This document shows, piece by piece, positions 30,734 to 40,082 of a DNA stretch of 64,000 nt (the stretch's first letter is position 1; each line of letters starts with the position of its first letter). Source of the stretch: Streptomyces cellulosae (GTDB lineage Bacteria; Actinomycetota; Actinomycetes; Streptomycetales; Streptomycetaceae); assembly GCA_014655195.1 (NCBI GenBank), contig BNBH01000009.1:204431-268430 (forward strand), given 5' to 3'. Under the pieces are notes generated by a model, which had not been told where the DNA came from, did no database searches, and saw only the letters and a list, made by a program, of their open reading frames with translations. A program made the translations under genes and the position numbers.

Positions 30734-32098
30734 TCACAGCCACCGCGCCGCATCCGCTCCCCACACCCCCGGCCCCCGCGCCCAGTCACGCGGCCCGCCC
30801 TCGAACTCCACCGGGGGCAGCGCGTACCGCAGCCGTCCCAGGGGGCTGTCCCGTTCCGCGAGCCACGGTGTGGCAGACACCTCGCCGCCGGGTACGGCGT
30901 CACCCGCACCGCCCGCCAGAAGTTCCGCCGCCGTCCGCGCCAGCGCCACCCGCACCAACCGGCTGCCGCCCTCGTCCGCCTGGTCCGACAAGGCCCGCAG
31001 CACCCCCGCCGCGAGCAGATACCCCGTGCCGTGGTCCAGCGCCTGGGCCGGCAGCGCACCGGGGCGGTCCTTCTCGCCCTCGATGCGGGCGACGCCCGTC
31101 GCCACCTGGACCAGGCTGTCGAAGCCACGGCGTCCCGCCCACGGCCCGGTCGCGCCCCACGCCGACAGCTGGGCCACGACCACCCCCGGCCGCCGCTCGG
31201 CCGGCGCCTCCGCGCTCAGCCCGAAGCGGTCCAGCGAGCCGGGCCGGTACCCGGTGACGACCACGTCGGCCGACGCCAGCAACTTCTCGAACACCTCCCG
31301 CCCGGAGGCCAGATCCAGCAGCGCCGAGCGCTTCCCGAAACCCGTGTCGGTGTGCTGGTCGGGCAGTTCGGGCATCCCGGGCGGGTCGAGCCGCAGCACG
31401 TCCGCGCCCAGCAGCGCGAGCGTGCGCGTGGCGACCGGCCCGGCGATGACCCGGGTGAGGTCCAGCACCCGCAGCCCCGCCGCCGGCAGCAGCGGATCGC
31501 CGACACTCACCGGCGCGAACTCCCGCGCGGGCGCGGAGTCCAGCCGTACCCGCTCCACCAGCGGCAGCCGTGCCACCGCCGCCGCCTGCCCGTGCGCCGC
31601 CCACTCCCCGGGCGTCCGCAGGGCGACGGCCAGCCCGCCCGCCGCGGTGACCGTCTCCTCCACCTCCTGAGCGGACCTGCCCGCGAGCACCGCGGCCACC
31701 GCGTCCGGATCCTCCGGCGCGCCCAGCGCGGAGAGCAGGCGCGCGCGATGGTGCGGATAGTTGGCGTGGGTGCGCACCCACCCGTCCGCCGTGCGCCAGA
31801 ACCGCGACAGCGGGGCGAAGCTCTCCGCGGCCCGCCCGTCGACGCGCAGGTGACGTTCACTCACGAACGCCGTGGCCACCGCCCCGTCGTCCACCCGCAC
31901 CGCGGGAACCTCACCGCCGCCCGTGCGCCGGGCCGCGAGCTCGGCGGCGGCCAGCGCGCACACGCCGACGCACGCCCCCGCGAACTCCCGTACCGGCAGC
32001 CGCGAGGGCAGCACACCGGACCGCTCGACGGCGGACACCCGCGACACCAGGGCGGGATCGCCGCCCAGACCGGACCAGAAGGACGCGAGACGAGTCAT
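30734..32098 (-). CDS. CaiB/BaiF-type (family III) CoA transferase
   Basis: A 454-residue protein with the class III CoA-transferase core in its second half: AGLRVLDLTRVIAGPVATRT, LGADVLRLDPPGMPE, a DLASGREVFEKLLASADVVV segment containing the usual catalytic Asp position (TGFGKRSALLDL), and GATGPWAGRRGFDSLVQVATG. The N-terminal half reads like a second, diverged copy of the fold, so this may be a two-lobed family member. Substrates unknown. ATG at 32098 (MTRLASFWSGLGGD) fits better than the upstream in-frame start. Confidence 0.87.
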   Translation of the reverse strand: MTRLASFWSGLGGDPALVSRVSAVERSGVLPSRLPVREFAGACVGVCALAAAELAARRTGGGEVPAVRVDDGAVATAFVSERHLRVDGRAAESFAPLSRFWRTADGWVRTHANYPHHRARLLSALGAPEDPDAVAAVLAGRSAQEVEETVTAAGGLAVALRTPGEWAAHGQAAAVARLPLVERVRLDSAPAREFAPVSVGDPLLPAAGLRVLDLTRVIAGPVATRTLALLGADVLRLDPPGMPELPDQHTDTGFGKRSALLDLASGREVFEKLLASADVVVTGYRPGSLDRFGLSAEAPAERRPGVVVAQLSAWGATGPWAGRRGFDSLVQVATGVARIEGEKDRPGALPAQALDHGTGYLLAAGVLRALSDQADEGGSRLVRVALARTAAELLAGGAGDAVPGGEVSATPWLAERDSPLGRLRYALPPVEFEGGPRDWARGPGVWGADAARWL

Positions 32099-32117
32099 GG
32101 CCCTACTCTGCAACACC

Positions 32118-32151
32118 GGGAGGGGCCGGGCGCATCCGCCCGGCCCCTCCC
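32118..32151 (-). terminator. Perfect hairpin downstream of the S8 protease genes
   Basis: A 15-bp perfect stem (32118-32132 with 32137-32151) and a CATC loop, between the protease stop at 32178 and the CoA-transferase start at 32098. It should terminate the protease transcript. Confidence 0.8.
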
Positions 32152-32177
32152 TGAAACGCCCTACGAAGCGACGACGA

Positions 32178-33704
32178 CTACCGCGTCACCGCGTCCAGCG
32201 CGTCGGCCATGCCCCAGCCGTAGAAGCCGTTGAGGTTCTTCGGGCCCTCGCACACCGCGTCGGCCTTGCCGTCGTTGTCGATGTCGTACGGCTTGGTGCA
32301 GGCGGTGGCGTCGGCCTGCGCGTACAGCAGAGCCTTCACCAGCGCCGGCGGCGCGTACGGGTGCCGCGACTTGATCAGTGCGGCGACGCCCGCGACGTGC
32401 GGGGACGCCATCGACGTACCGGCCATGTAGCCCCAGCGGCCACCCGGCAGGGTGCCGAGGATCAGACCGCTGGTGGCGGGCGGCTCGGGCGTCTGCAGGG
32501 CCGTCGAGTCACCGCCGGGGGCGGCGATGTCGACGATCCCCAGGCCGTAGTTGGAGAACGACGACTTCAGGCCCTTCGCGCCGGTCGACGCGACCGTCAC
32601 CACGCCCGGGAGCTGCGTGGGGATGTCGAGGCACTCCGAGGGGTCGATCACCCGGTCCGACGGGGTGCCGTCGTTGGGCGAGGACGGGTCGGTGATCTCG
32701 TCGGACGCGAGGTCGTAGTTCTCGTTGCCCGCCGCCGCGACGTTCACCGCGCCCTTGCGCTCCGCGTACCGCGTGGCCCGGGAGACGGCCTCGACGAGCG
32801 CCTTCTGGTCCGGGTCGTCCGTGCAGTTGAAGTACCAGGGGTCGGTGTAATAGCTGTTGTTGGTGACGTCGACCCCGTGCTCGGCCGCCCACATGAAGCC
32901 GCACACCACGGCCTCGGCGTAGAAGTAGCCGTCCGGGTTGGACACCTTGATGCCGGAGACCTTCACCCCGGGGGCGACACCGGTCATGCCGACGCCGTTC
33001 TTCGCGGCGGCGATCTCACCGGCGACGTGCGTGCCGTGCGGGCTCTCGGCCGCGCCCGGACGCCAGGCGCCCTCGCTGGTGTCGGGCTTGCCCGCCACAC
33101 AGTTCACCGACGCGGCCCGGTCGAAGTTGGGCGCGATGTCGGGGTGCGTGTCGTCGACGCCCGTGTCGATGACGGCGACGGTCACCTTCGAGGAGCCCAG
33201 CGACTTCTCGTGCGCCTTGTCCGCCTTGATGGCGGGCAGGTCCCACTGCAGGTTCTGCAGCGGGTCCTGGCCGTCCGCGGCCTCCTGAGTCGCCTCGGCG
33301 ACCTCGGCGGCGCTGAGCACCTTGGGGGAGCCCAGGTCGGTGGTGGCCGCCGACGGCAGCGGCGCGTTGCGGGTGGCGCCGGCGGACTGCACCCCCGGCA
33401 CCTGGCGGATCGTCTTCGCGAAGTCGGCGTTCGCCGCGTGGACGACGATCACGCCGATCTCGTCGTACGACGTCACGATCGTCCCGCCGGCCTTGGCGAT
33501 CGCCTTCTTCACATGCGCCGGCGCGCCGTGCCCGCCCCGCACGTTGACCACGTAGCTCAGCGAGGCCGCGTCCGCGGAGGCCGCCCCCTGATGGGCCGGG
33601 GCGGCCGTGGCGGCCGTGTTCGGCAGGAACGCGAGCGCGGTCGCCAGGGCCATGCCGGCCGGGACGACCAGCGCCCGGCGGTGGCGCGGGTGAGACGCTG
33701 TCAT
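32178..33704 (-). CDS. Secreted subtilisin-like S8 serine protease (copy 1)
   Basis: A 508-residue secreted protease. A signal peptide (basic start, hydrophobic core, cut near ATAAPA) and an inhibitor-I9-like propeptide with VTSYDEIGVIVVHAANADF come first. The catalytic domain has VAVIDTGVDDTHPD (Asp near 180), SPHGTHVAGEIAA (His near 223), VAAAGNENYD (oxyanion Asn) and GTSMASPHVAG (Ser near 430). A loop with DIDNDGKADAVCE, preceded by another Cys, follows. ATG at 33704. It lies 61 bp after a paralog and likely shares its transcript. Confidence 0.95.
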   Translation of the reverse strand: MTASHPRHRRALVVPAGMALATALAFLPNTAATAAPAHQGAASADAASLSYVVNVRGGHGAPAHVKKAIAKAGGTIVTSYDEIGVIVVHAANADFAKTIRQVPGVQSAGATRNAPLPSAATTDLGSPKVLSAAEVAEATQEAADGQDPLQNLQWDLPAIKADKAHEKSLGSSKVTVAVIDTGVDDTHPDIAPNFDRAASVNCVAGKPDTSEGAWRPGAAESPHGTHVAGEIAAAKNGVGMTGVAPGVKVSGIKVSNPDGYFYAEAVVCGFMWAAEHGVDVTNNSYYTDPWYFNCTDDPDQKALVEAVSRATRYAERKGAVNVAAAGNENYDLASDEITDPSSPNDGTPSDRVIDPSECLDIPTQLPGVVTVASTGAKGLKSSFSNYGLGIVDIAAPGGDSTALQTPEPPATSGLILGTLPGGRWGYMAGTSMASPHVAGVAALIKSRHPYAPPALVKALLYAQADATACTKPYDIDNDGKADAVCEGPKNLNGFYGWGMADALDAVTR

Positions 33705-33765
33705 GAAGTCTCCAGTTCGTTCACTTTGACGTGCGGACGGTACGGCGGGTGTGCGGGTCCCAGGT

Positions 33766-35295
33766 TCACTTGACGGCGCGGAGCGCGTCGACGATGCCGT
33801 GACCATAGAAGCCGTTGACCTGCCGGCCGCCCTCGCATGTCGCGTCCTGCGTGCCGTCACCGTCCTGGTCGTACGACGCGGGGCAGCCCGGGTTGTTCGC
33901 CTGCGCCTTGAGCAGCGCCTGCAGGGCCGCCGGGGGCAGCCACGGGTGCTTGGACTTCAGCAGCGCCGCGACGCCGGCCGCGTGCGGCGAGGCCATCGAG
34001 GTGCCCTGCAGCCACGCGTACTGGCCGTTCGGCATCGTGGACAGGATGCGGCCGTTCTTCGACGGGGTGTCCGGCAGCTGGTAGCGGCTGTCGCCGCCCG
34101 GCGCGGCCACGTCGACGACGCGGTTGCCGTACGAGGAGTAGTACGACTTACGGTTCTCGGAGCCCGTCGCGCTGATCGTGACGACGCCCGGGAGCTGCGT
34201 CGGCAGGTCGAAGCACTCGCTCGGGTCGATGGTGCGCGGCACCGGGGTGGTGTCGTTGGGGCTGGACGCGTCGTCGATCGCGTCCGAGGCCAGGTCGTGG
34301 TTGGAGTTGCCCGCCGAGGCGAAGTGCAGGGTGCCCTTGCGCTGGGCGTACAGCTGGGCGCGGTTGACCGCGTCGACGATGGCCCGCTGGTCGGGGTCGT
34401 CCATGCAGTTGTACATCCACGGGTCGACGTAGTAGCTGTTGTTCGTGATCTCCACGCCGTGGTCGGCGGCGAACACGAACGCGCAGACGACGGCCTCCGC
34501 GTAGAACAGCCCGTTGGCGGGGTCGGTGACGTTGATCGCCGAGACCTTCACGCCGGGCGCGACACCGGCCACGCCGACGCCGTTGCGGGCGGCGGCGATC
34601 TCACCGGCGACGTGCGTGCCGTGGTAGTCGTCCGCGGTGTACGGCCGCCAGGCGCCCGGGGAGGTGTCCGGGGCGCCGCCGAAGCAGTTGGCGGACTGGG
34701 CCGCCGAGAAGTTCGGGGCGAGGTCCGGGTGGGTGTCGTCGACGCCGGTGTCGATGACGGCGACCGTGACGTTCCTGCTGCCCGGGTTGATCTTCGCCGC
34801 CTTGTCGGCGCCGATGACGCGCAGGTCCCACTGGTCGGCCTCGAGCGGCTCGCTGTCCGGCGTCTTCGCCGAGGCGGCCGTCAGCTTCGCGGCGTCGGCG
34901 GCCGTCAGGTACTCGGCGGAGCCGGCGTCCGTCGTCCCGGCCGGGGACAGCGGGGCGGTGCGGGTGGCGCCGGCCGACTGCACGCCGGGCACCGTACGGA
35001 GGGTCTTCGCGAAGTCGGCGTTCGCGGAACGCACGACGATGACGCCGATCTTCTCGTACGCGATGACGACCTCGCCGTCCGCCGCCGCGACCGCCTTCTT
35101 CACCCTGGCGACCGTGCGGTGGTCCGCCTTGGTGTTGACGACGTACGACAGGACGGGCGCGTCCGCCGCCTGCTCCGCCGTGGCCGTGGCCGGGGCGGCC
35201 GAGGCCGCCGCGGGCAGGAAGCCGAGCGAGGCGGTCAGCGACAGCACGACCGGAACGGCGAGGGCCAGCCGGCGTCTGGAACGCAGATGAGCCAT
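33766..35295 (-). CDS. Secreted subtilisin-like S8 serine protease (copy 2)
   Basis: A 509-residue paralog of the next gene, collinear along its whole length. Signal peptide MAHLRSRRRLALAVPVVLSL with a cut near ASAAPA, then a propeptide with VIAYEKIGVIVVRSANADF. Triad: VAVIDTGVDDTHPD (Asp near 182), DYHGTHVAGEIAA (His near 226), GTSMASPHAAG (Ser near 432), with oxyanion ASAGNSNHD. The C-terminus again has a Cys-bracketed acidic loop, YDQDGDGTQDATCE. ATG at 35295. Role: extracellular or wall-associated proteolysis; substrates unknown. Confidence 0.95.
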   Translation of the reverse strand: MAHLRSRRRLALAVPVVLSLTASLGFLPAAASAAPATATAEQAADAPVLSYVVNTKADHRTVARVKKAVAAADGEVVIAYEKIGVIVVRSANADFAKTLRTVPGVQSAGATRTAPLSPAGTTDAGSAEYLTAADAAKLTAASAKTPDSEPLEADQWDLRVIGADKAAKINPGSRNVTVAVIDTGVDDTHPDLAPNFSAAQSANCFGGAPDTSPGAWRPYTADDYHGTHVAGEIAAARNGVGVAGVAPGVKVSAINVTDPANGLFYAEAVVCAFVFAADHGVEITNNSYYVDPWMYNCMDDPDQRAIVDAVNRAQLYAQRKGTLHFASAGNSNHDLASDAIDDASSPNDTTPVPRTIDPSECFDLPTQLPGVVTISATGSENRKSYYSSYGNRVVDVAAPGGDSRYQLPDTPSKNGRILSTMPNGQYAWLQGTSMASPHAAGVAALLKSKHPWLPPAALQALLKAQANNPGCPASYDQDGDGTQDATCEGGRQVNGFYGHGIVDALRAVK

Positions 35296-35561
35296 GGGGT
35301 CTCCACATCATCCGGAAACGAAACCGGCCCGAGACAGGGGTGGCTGCCCGGGCAGGTACATGACGGGTGGGGCAGGGTGAAGCTATCCCGCCCGTCCGCT
35401 GGCCAGCAATGATTTGGGTGCAACGTCTTCGGAAAACGTCCACGGAAAAGAACCGAACCGAGTTGAACCGGTCCTCGCGTGGCGCCGTGCCCTTGGGCAG
35501 GAAGCGCGAGGACACTCGCCTTCGTCGACGCAAGAACCGACCCGCAACGCGAGGAGACTCC

Positions 35562-35918
35562 GTGGCCGCCGAAGCACCGCCCCCCTCGACAGAGAAAGCC
35601 GCACTCCCCTCACCGGAGGAGTTCACCGAGGTTCAGGAGAGCGCTGAGTTCGGTGAACTACGCCGCTCCTACCGTTCGTTCGCCTTCCCGCTGACCATCG
35701 GCTTCATCGTCTGGTACCTGCTGTACGTGCTGCTGTCCAACTACGCGGGCGGCTTCATGGGCGCCAAGCTCGTCGGCCACATCAACGTGGCCTTCGTCTT
35801 CGGCGTGCTGCAGTTCGTCAGCACCTTCCTCATCGCCTGGTGGTACTCCAAGCACGCCGCCGCCAAGCTCGACCCCAAGGCCGAGGCCATCAAGACCCGT
35901 ATGGAGGGCGGCGCATGA
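35562..35918 (+). CDS. DUF485-family membrane protein, partner of SSS symporter
   Basis: 118 residues with a ~40-residue polar N-terminus and two membrane helices (about residues 43-63 and 78-99). Typical DUF485 stretches are SRFAFPL-like SYRSFAFPLTIGFIVWYLLY and GHINVAFVFGVLQFVSTFLI, ending WWYSKHAAAKLDP. DUF485 proteins are encoded just before acetate/pyruvate-type symporters and overlap them, as here (ATGA). GTG at 35562 has GAGGAG 5 nt upstream; the earlier in-frame ATGs are not preceded by one. Probably a stability or assembly partner. Confidence 0.92.
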   Translation: MAAEAPPPSTEKAALPSPEEFTEVQESAEFGELRRSYRSFAFPLTIGFIVWYLLYVLLSNYAGGFMGAKLVGHINVAFVFGVLQFVSTFLIAWWYSKHAAAKLDPKAEAIKTRMEGGA

Positions 35919-37543
35919 GCCCCGCGATCACCCACGTCACCCTCGCCGCGAACGAGGCCAGCGAGCACCGGCCGCTGATCATCACCCTGTTCGCCCTGTT
36001 CGTGCTCGCCACCCTCGGCATCACCGTGTGGGCCGGCCGGCAGACCAAGGACGCCGCCGACTTCTACGCGGGCGGGCGGCAGTTCAGCGCCTTCCAGAAC
36101 GGACTCGCCGTCTCCGGCGACTACATGTCCGCCGCGTCCTTCCTCGGCATCGCCGGCGCGATCGCCCTCTTCGGTTACGACGGCTTCCTCTACTCCATCG
36201 GCTTCCTGGTCGCCTGGCTCGTCGCCCTGCTGCTCGTCGCCGAGCCGCTGCGCAACTCCGGCCGCTACACGATGGGCGACGTCCTCGCCTACCGCATGCG
36301 CCAGCGCCCGATCCGCACCGCGGCCGGCACCTCCACGATCGTCGTGTCGATCTTCTACCTCCTGGCCCAGATGGCGGGCGCGGGCGTGCTCGTCTCCCTG
36401 CTGCTCGGCATCACCTCCGACGCCGGCAAGATCCTCATCGTCGCCCTCGTCGGCGTCCTGATGATCGTGTACGTCTCCATCGGCGGCATGAAGGGCACCA
36501 CCTGGGTGCAGATGGTCAAGGCCGTGCTGCTCATCGGCGGCACGATCCTCATCACCTTCCTGGTGCTGCTGAAGTTCAACTTCAACATCTCCGACCTGCT
36601 GGGCAAGGCCGCCGAGAACAGCGGCAAGGGCGACGCCTTCCTGGAGCCCGGCCTCCAGTACGGCGCCGACAACATCACCAAGCTGGACTTCATCTCGCTC
36701 GGCATCGCCCTGGTGCTCGGCACCGCCGGCCTGCCGCACATCCTGATCCGCTTCTACACGGTGCCGAACGCCAAGGCCGCCCGTAAGTCCGTGAACTGGG
36801 CCATCGGCATCATCGGCGGCTTCTACCTGATGACCATCGCGCTGGGCTTCGGCGCGGCGGCGCTCATCTCGCAGGACGAGATCATCGCGTCCAACCCGTC
36901 GGGCAACACGGCCGCGCCGCTGCTCGCCCTGCACATCGGCGGCGTCGACTCGGCCTGGGGCGCGATCCTGCTCGCCACCATCTCGGCGGTCGCGTTCGCC
37001 ACCATCCTCGCCGTGGTCGCCGGACTCACCCTGGCCTCGTCGTCGTCCTTCGCGCACGACATCTACGCCAACGTGATCCGCAAGGGGAAGGCCACCGAGA
37101 AGGAGGAGATGAGGGCGGCCCGCTGGGCGACCGTCCTCATCGGCATCGTCTCCATCGCGCTCGGCGCCCTCGCCCGCGACCTGAACGTCGCCGGCCTCGT
37201 CGCCCTGGCCTTCGCTGTCGCCGCCTCGGCCAACCTGCCGACCATCCTGTACAGCCTGTTCTGGAAGCGGTTCACCACCCAGGGCGCGCTGTGGTCGATC
37301 TACGGCGGTCTGATCGTCGCCGTCGGCCTGGTGCTGTTCTCGCCGGTCGTCTCCGGCGACCCGAAGGCGATGTTCCCGGACGTCGACTTCGCCTGGTTCC
37401 CGCTGAAGAACCCGGGAATCATCTCCATCCCGTTCGGCTTCCTGATGGGCTGGCTGGGCACCGTCCTGTCCAAGGAGGAGCCCGACGCCAAGAAGTACGC
37501 GGAGCTGGAGGTCCGGTCGCTGACCGGCACCGGCGCCCACTGA
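35915..37543 (+). CDS. Sodium:solute symporter, acetate/monocarboxylate type (ActP/MctC-like)
   Basis: A 542-residue SSS transporter with about 13 helices. Typical stretches: DFYAGGRQFSAFQNGLAVSG, DYMSAASFLGIAGAIALFGY, GGTILITFLVLLKF, AGLPHILIRFYTVPNAKAAR, and FATILAVVAGLTLASSSSFA followed by HDIYANV. These are the marks of the cation/acetate symporter branch; pyruvate or propionate are other possible substrates. The ATG at 35915 overlaps the DUF485 stop. A double hairpin ends the operon. Confidence 0.93.
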   Translation: MSPAITHVTLAANEASEHRPLIITLFALFVLATLGITVWAGRQTKDAADFYAGGRQFSAFQNGLAVSGDYMSAASFLGIAGAIALFGYDGFLYSIGFLVAWLVALLLVAEPLRNSGRYTMGDVLAYRMRQRPIRTAAGTSTIVVSIFYLLAQMAGAGVLVSLLLGITSDAGKILIVALVGVLMIVYVSIGGMKGTTWVQMVKAVLLIGGTILITFLVLLKFNFNISDLLGKAAENSGKGDAFLEPGLQYGADNITKLDFISLGIALVLGTAGLPHILIRFYTVPNAKAARKSVNWAIGIIGGFYLMTIALGFGAAALISQDEIIASNPSGNTAAPLLALHIGGVDSAWGAILLATISAVAFATILAVVAGLTLASSSSFAHDIYANVIRKGKATEKEEMRAARWATVLIGIVSIALGALARDLNVAGLVALAFAVAASANLPTILYSLFWKRFTTQGALWSIYGGLIVAVGLVLFSPVVSGDPKAMFPDVDFAWFPLKNPGIISIPFGFLMGWLGTVLSKEEPDAKKYAELEVRSLTGTGAH

Positions 37544-37557
37544 CACCCGCCCCGTTC

Positions 37558-37605
37558 GACGGCCGCGCCGCGGGGACCCTCGTAGGTCCCTACGACGCGG
37601 CCGTC
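37558..37605 (+). terminator. Nested hairpin terminator after the DUF485/SSS operon
   Basis: The outer arms GACGGCCGCG (37558-37567) and CGCGGCCGTC (37596-37605) are perfect. Inside them GGGACC and GGTCCC form a second stem. It lies 15 bp past the stop at 37543. Confidence 0.75.
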
Positions 37606-37702
37606 GGCATCTCGTCACATCCCGTCGCTGGGTGTTGTCGGCGGCGTCACGTACGCTCGCAGGTACCGGACATCAGTGATCGGCGTACAGGGAGGGCCCC
37701 AC

Positions 37703-38692
37703 GTGCTCATCGACACCTACGGCCGGGTGGCGACCGATCTGCGGGTCTCGCTGACCGACCGGTGCAACCTGCGCTGCACGTACTGCATGCCCGAGGAGGG
37801 CCTGCAGTGGCTCGCCAAGCCCGATCTGCTGACCGACGACGAGATCGTCCGGCTCATCGACGTCGCGGTCACCTCCCTCGGCATCGAGGAGGTGCGCTTC
37901 ACCGGCGGCGAGCCCCTGCTCCGCCCCGGCCTGGTCGGCATCGTGGAGCGCGTCGCCGCCCTGGAGCCCCGCCCGCAGATGTCCCTCACCACCAACGGCA
38001 TCGGGCTGCGCCGCACGGCGGCCGCCCTGAAGGCGGCCGGCCTGGACCGGGTCAACGTCTCCCTGGACACGCTCCGCCCCGACGTCTTCAAGACCCTCAC
38101 CCGCCGCGACCGCCACCAGGACGTCCTGGACGGCCTGTACGCGGCCCGCGAGGCCGGTCTGACGCCCGTGAAGGTCAACTCGGTCCTCATGCCGGGGCTC
38201 AACGACGACGAGGCCCCCGACCTGCTCGCCTGGGCCCTGGAGCACGACTACGAACTCCGGTTCATCGAGCAGATGCCGCTCGACGCCCAGCACGGCTGGA
38301 AGCGCGACGGCATGATCACCGCGGGCGACATCCTCGCCTCCCTGCGCACCCGCTTCGAACTGACCCCCGAGGGGCAGGAGAAGCGCGGCTCCGCCCCCGC
38401 CGAGCGCTGGCTGGTCGACGGCGGCCCGCACCGCGTGGGCGTCATCGCCTCCGTCACCCGGCCGTTCTGCTCCGCCTGCGACCGCACCCGCCTCACCGCC
38501 GACGGCCAGGTCCGCACGTGTCTCTTCGCCACCGAGGAGACCGACCTGCGGGCGGCGCTGCGCTCCGGCGCGGACGACGAGGAGATCGCCCGCATCTGGA
38601 AGCTCGCCATGTGGGGCAAGAAGGCGGGCGCGGGCCTCGACGACCCGTCCTTCGTGCAGCCGGACCGCCCGATGTCCGCCATCGGCGGCTGA
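37703..38692 (+). CDS. moaA: GTP 3',8-cyclase (molybdopterin biosynthesis MoaA)
   Basis: Radical SAM enzyme that starts molybdenum cofactor synthesis by converting GTP to (8S)-3',8-cyclo-7,8-dihydro-GTP. 329 residues. The SAM cluster is CNLRCTYC (Cys 21, 25, 28), followed by FTGGEPLLRPGL. The C-terminal second Fe-S cluster is CSACDRTRLTADGQVRTC. The chain ends in the essential Gly-Gly (AIGG). GTG at 37703 has GGGAGG 8 nt upstream. No other molybdenum cofactor gene is in the window. Confidence 0.97.
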   Translation: MLIDTYGRVATDLRVSLTDRCNLRCTYCMPEEGLQWLAKPDLLTDDEIVRLIDVAVTSLGIEEVRFTGGEPLLRPGLVGIVERVAALEPRPQMSLTTNGIGLRRTAAALKAAGLDRVNVSLDTLRPDVFKTLTRRDRHQDVLDGLYAAREAGLTPVKVNSVLMPGLNDDEAPDLLAWALEHDYELRFIEQMPLDAQHGWKRDGMITAGDILASLRTRFELTPEGQEKRGSAPAERWLVDGGPHRVGVIASVTRPFCSACDRTRLTADGQVRTCLFATEETDLRAALRSGADDEEIARIWKLAMWGKKAGAGLDDPSFVQPDRPMSAIGG

Positions 38693-38709
38693 GTGGGCCG
38701 GGACGTCGC

Positions 38710-38937
38710 TCAGGCCCCTTCCGGGGCCTCCCACTCCTCGAAGCGCACCACGTCCTTCAGGAAGCCGCGCACCCCGAGGAACTGCGCCAGGTGTTCCCGG
38801 TGCTCCTCGCAGGCCAGCCAGGTCTTGCGCCGCTCCGGCGTGTGGATCTTCGGGTTGTTCCAGGCCAGCACCCACTCGGCGGGGGCACGGCAGCCCTTCG
38901 CGGAGCAGACGGGCGTCTCGGGGTCAGGGTTGATCAC
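38710..38937 (-). CDS. Small putative zinc-binding protein
   Basis: 75 residues with a Cys/His pattern: CSAKGCRAPAEW near residue 11, then TWLACEEHREHLAQFL, that is C-x4-C ... C-x2-H, plausible as one zinc site. No membrane segment. Such proteins are common and conserved in Streptomyces, but I know of no function. GTG start at 38937. Convergent with moaA, 17 bp apart. Confidence 0.8.
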   Translation of the reverse strand: MINPDPETPVCSAKGCRAPAEWVLAWNNPKIHTPERRKTWLACEEHREHLAQFLGVRGFLKDVVRFEEWEAPEGA

Positions 38938-38983
38938 CGTCCGACCCTAACCCGTGCGCCGGGGGAGGAACCGCCCCGGGAAA

Positions 38984-39023
38984 AGGCGACGCCGAGCAGC
39001 CACGGGGGGAGCTGCCCGGCGTC
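38984..39023 (-). terminator. Hairpin with U-tract after the DUF3099 gene
   Basis: GACGCCGAGCAGC (38988-39000) pairs with GCTGCCCGGCGTC (39011-39023) with one mismatch. Read on the minus strand it is followed by CCTTTT, one of the few U-tailed terminators in the window. Confidence 0.65.
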
Positions 39024-39179
39024 GGTCTGTCGCTCCGACGGGGGATGCGGAGCGCGTACGAAGTATGTCATGGGTCACCCCGCCCCCGGCACCGAAAGAA
39101 CATGATTGATCTGAGGTTTCTTTGAGCTTGACCGGGAAGTTACTTCCGCTCCCGGCGTCCGGCGCTCACACCTCGCTGC

Positions 39180-39575
39180 TCAGGAGCGTCCCGGTTCCTC
39201 GGATCGTGCGCCCGGCGCCGTCCGTGACGACACTTCTTCCGCATCGGGTTCCGTCGCACCGTCATTCGTCCGGGGCGGTGCGATCATCTGCTTCATCGGG
39301 GCCGTCACGAAGGTCGACGGCAGGGACGGCGTGTTCTCCCGCCCCGCGTTGGCGATCACCACGGCGATGTAGGGCAGGACCGCCCCGAGCACCAGCGCCA
39401 CGATCGCGACGTGCCGCTCCACGTTCCACAGGGTGGCCGCCAGGATGACCGAGATCGTGCGAACGGTCATCGAGATCACGTACCGGCGCTGCCGCCCCCG
39501 CACGTCCTCCTGCAGGCCCGCCCGGGCGCCCGTGATCCGGAACACCTGAGCGCCGCCGCCACGCTGCTTCCGCAT
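39180..39575 (-). CDS. DUF3099-family membrane protein
   Basis: 131 residues. A basic N-terminus (MRKQRGGGAQVFRITGARAG) leads to RRRYVISM-like RQRRYVISMTVRTISVILAA and two membrane helices (about 35-52 and 58-78), then a polar, acidic tail. The pattern fits the actinobacterial DUF3099 family, whose function is unknown. ATG at 39575 has GGTGGA about 5 nt upstream; an adjacent GTG one codon earlier is an alternative. Confidence 0.82.
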   Translation of the reverse strand: MRKQRGGGAQVFRITGARAGLQEDVRGRQRRYVISMTVRTISVILAATLWNVERHVAIVALVLGAVLPYIAVVIANAGRENTPSLPSTFVTAPMKQMIAPPRTNDGATEPDAEEVSSRTAPGARSEEPGRS

Positions 39576-39777
39576 CACATTCCACCATCCGCCCGCATCG
39601 GACCCTTCCGGACAAGACCAACGGTACGCCGCGCCCCGGCCGGTCACGAGAGCGGGTCACCCCGCCCGCACCGGCCCGGCTGCGCCGTCCCGCGTACGGC
39701 ATGTCCGACATGCGGCGTACCGCGACTGGGCCGACACTTGCCGTAATGCTCGCGTCAAGTCGTACGAGGAGGCAGCC

Positions 39778-40062
39778 ATGGGCTGGTTGTGGGCGATCAT
39801 CGTGGGATTCGTGCTCGGCCTGCTGGCCAAGGCGGTGATCCCCGGCAAGCAGCACATCCCGCTGTGGCTCGCCACCATCTGCGGCATGATCGGCGCGGTC
39901 GTCGGCAACGCCATCGCCCGGGGCTTCGGCATCGAGGAGACCCGCGGCATCGACTGGGGACGGCACATCTTCCAGCTCGGCGCGGCCATCGTCGTCGTGC
40001 TGCTCGCGGAGATGATCTACAACTCCATGCAGCGCAGGAAGCACGAGCGTCAGCGGGCCTGA
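39778..40062 (+). CDS. GlsB/YeaQ/YmgE-type small stress membrane protein
   Basis: 94 residues, mostly hydrophobic: MGWLWAIIVGFVLGLLAKAV, PGKQHIPLWLATICGMIGAV, and a third helix QLGAAIVVVLLAEMI, ending in a basic tail. The Gly-rich first helix with the (A/G)K-x-(I/V)-P-G turn is typical of the transglycosylase-associated/GlsB family, linked to general stress in other bacteria. ATG at 39778 with GAGGAGG upstream. Confidence 0.88.
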   Translation: MGWLWAIIVGFVLGLLAKAVIPGKQHIPLWLATICGMIGAVVGNAIARGFGIEETRGIDWGRHIFQLGAAIVVVLLAEMIYNSMQRRKHERQRA

Positions 40063-40082
40063 CAGAGCCGCCGGACACGGCG

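Noticed and set aside
35367..35561. Extension of the DUF485 protein by 65 residues
   Set aside because: The extension is basic and low-complexity with no ribosome site; GTG at 35562 has GAGGAG 5 nt upstream.
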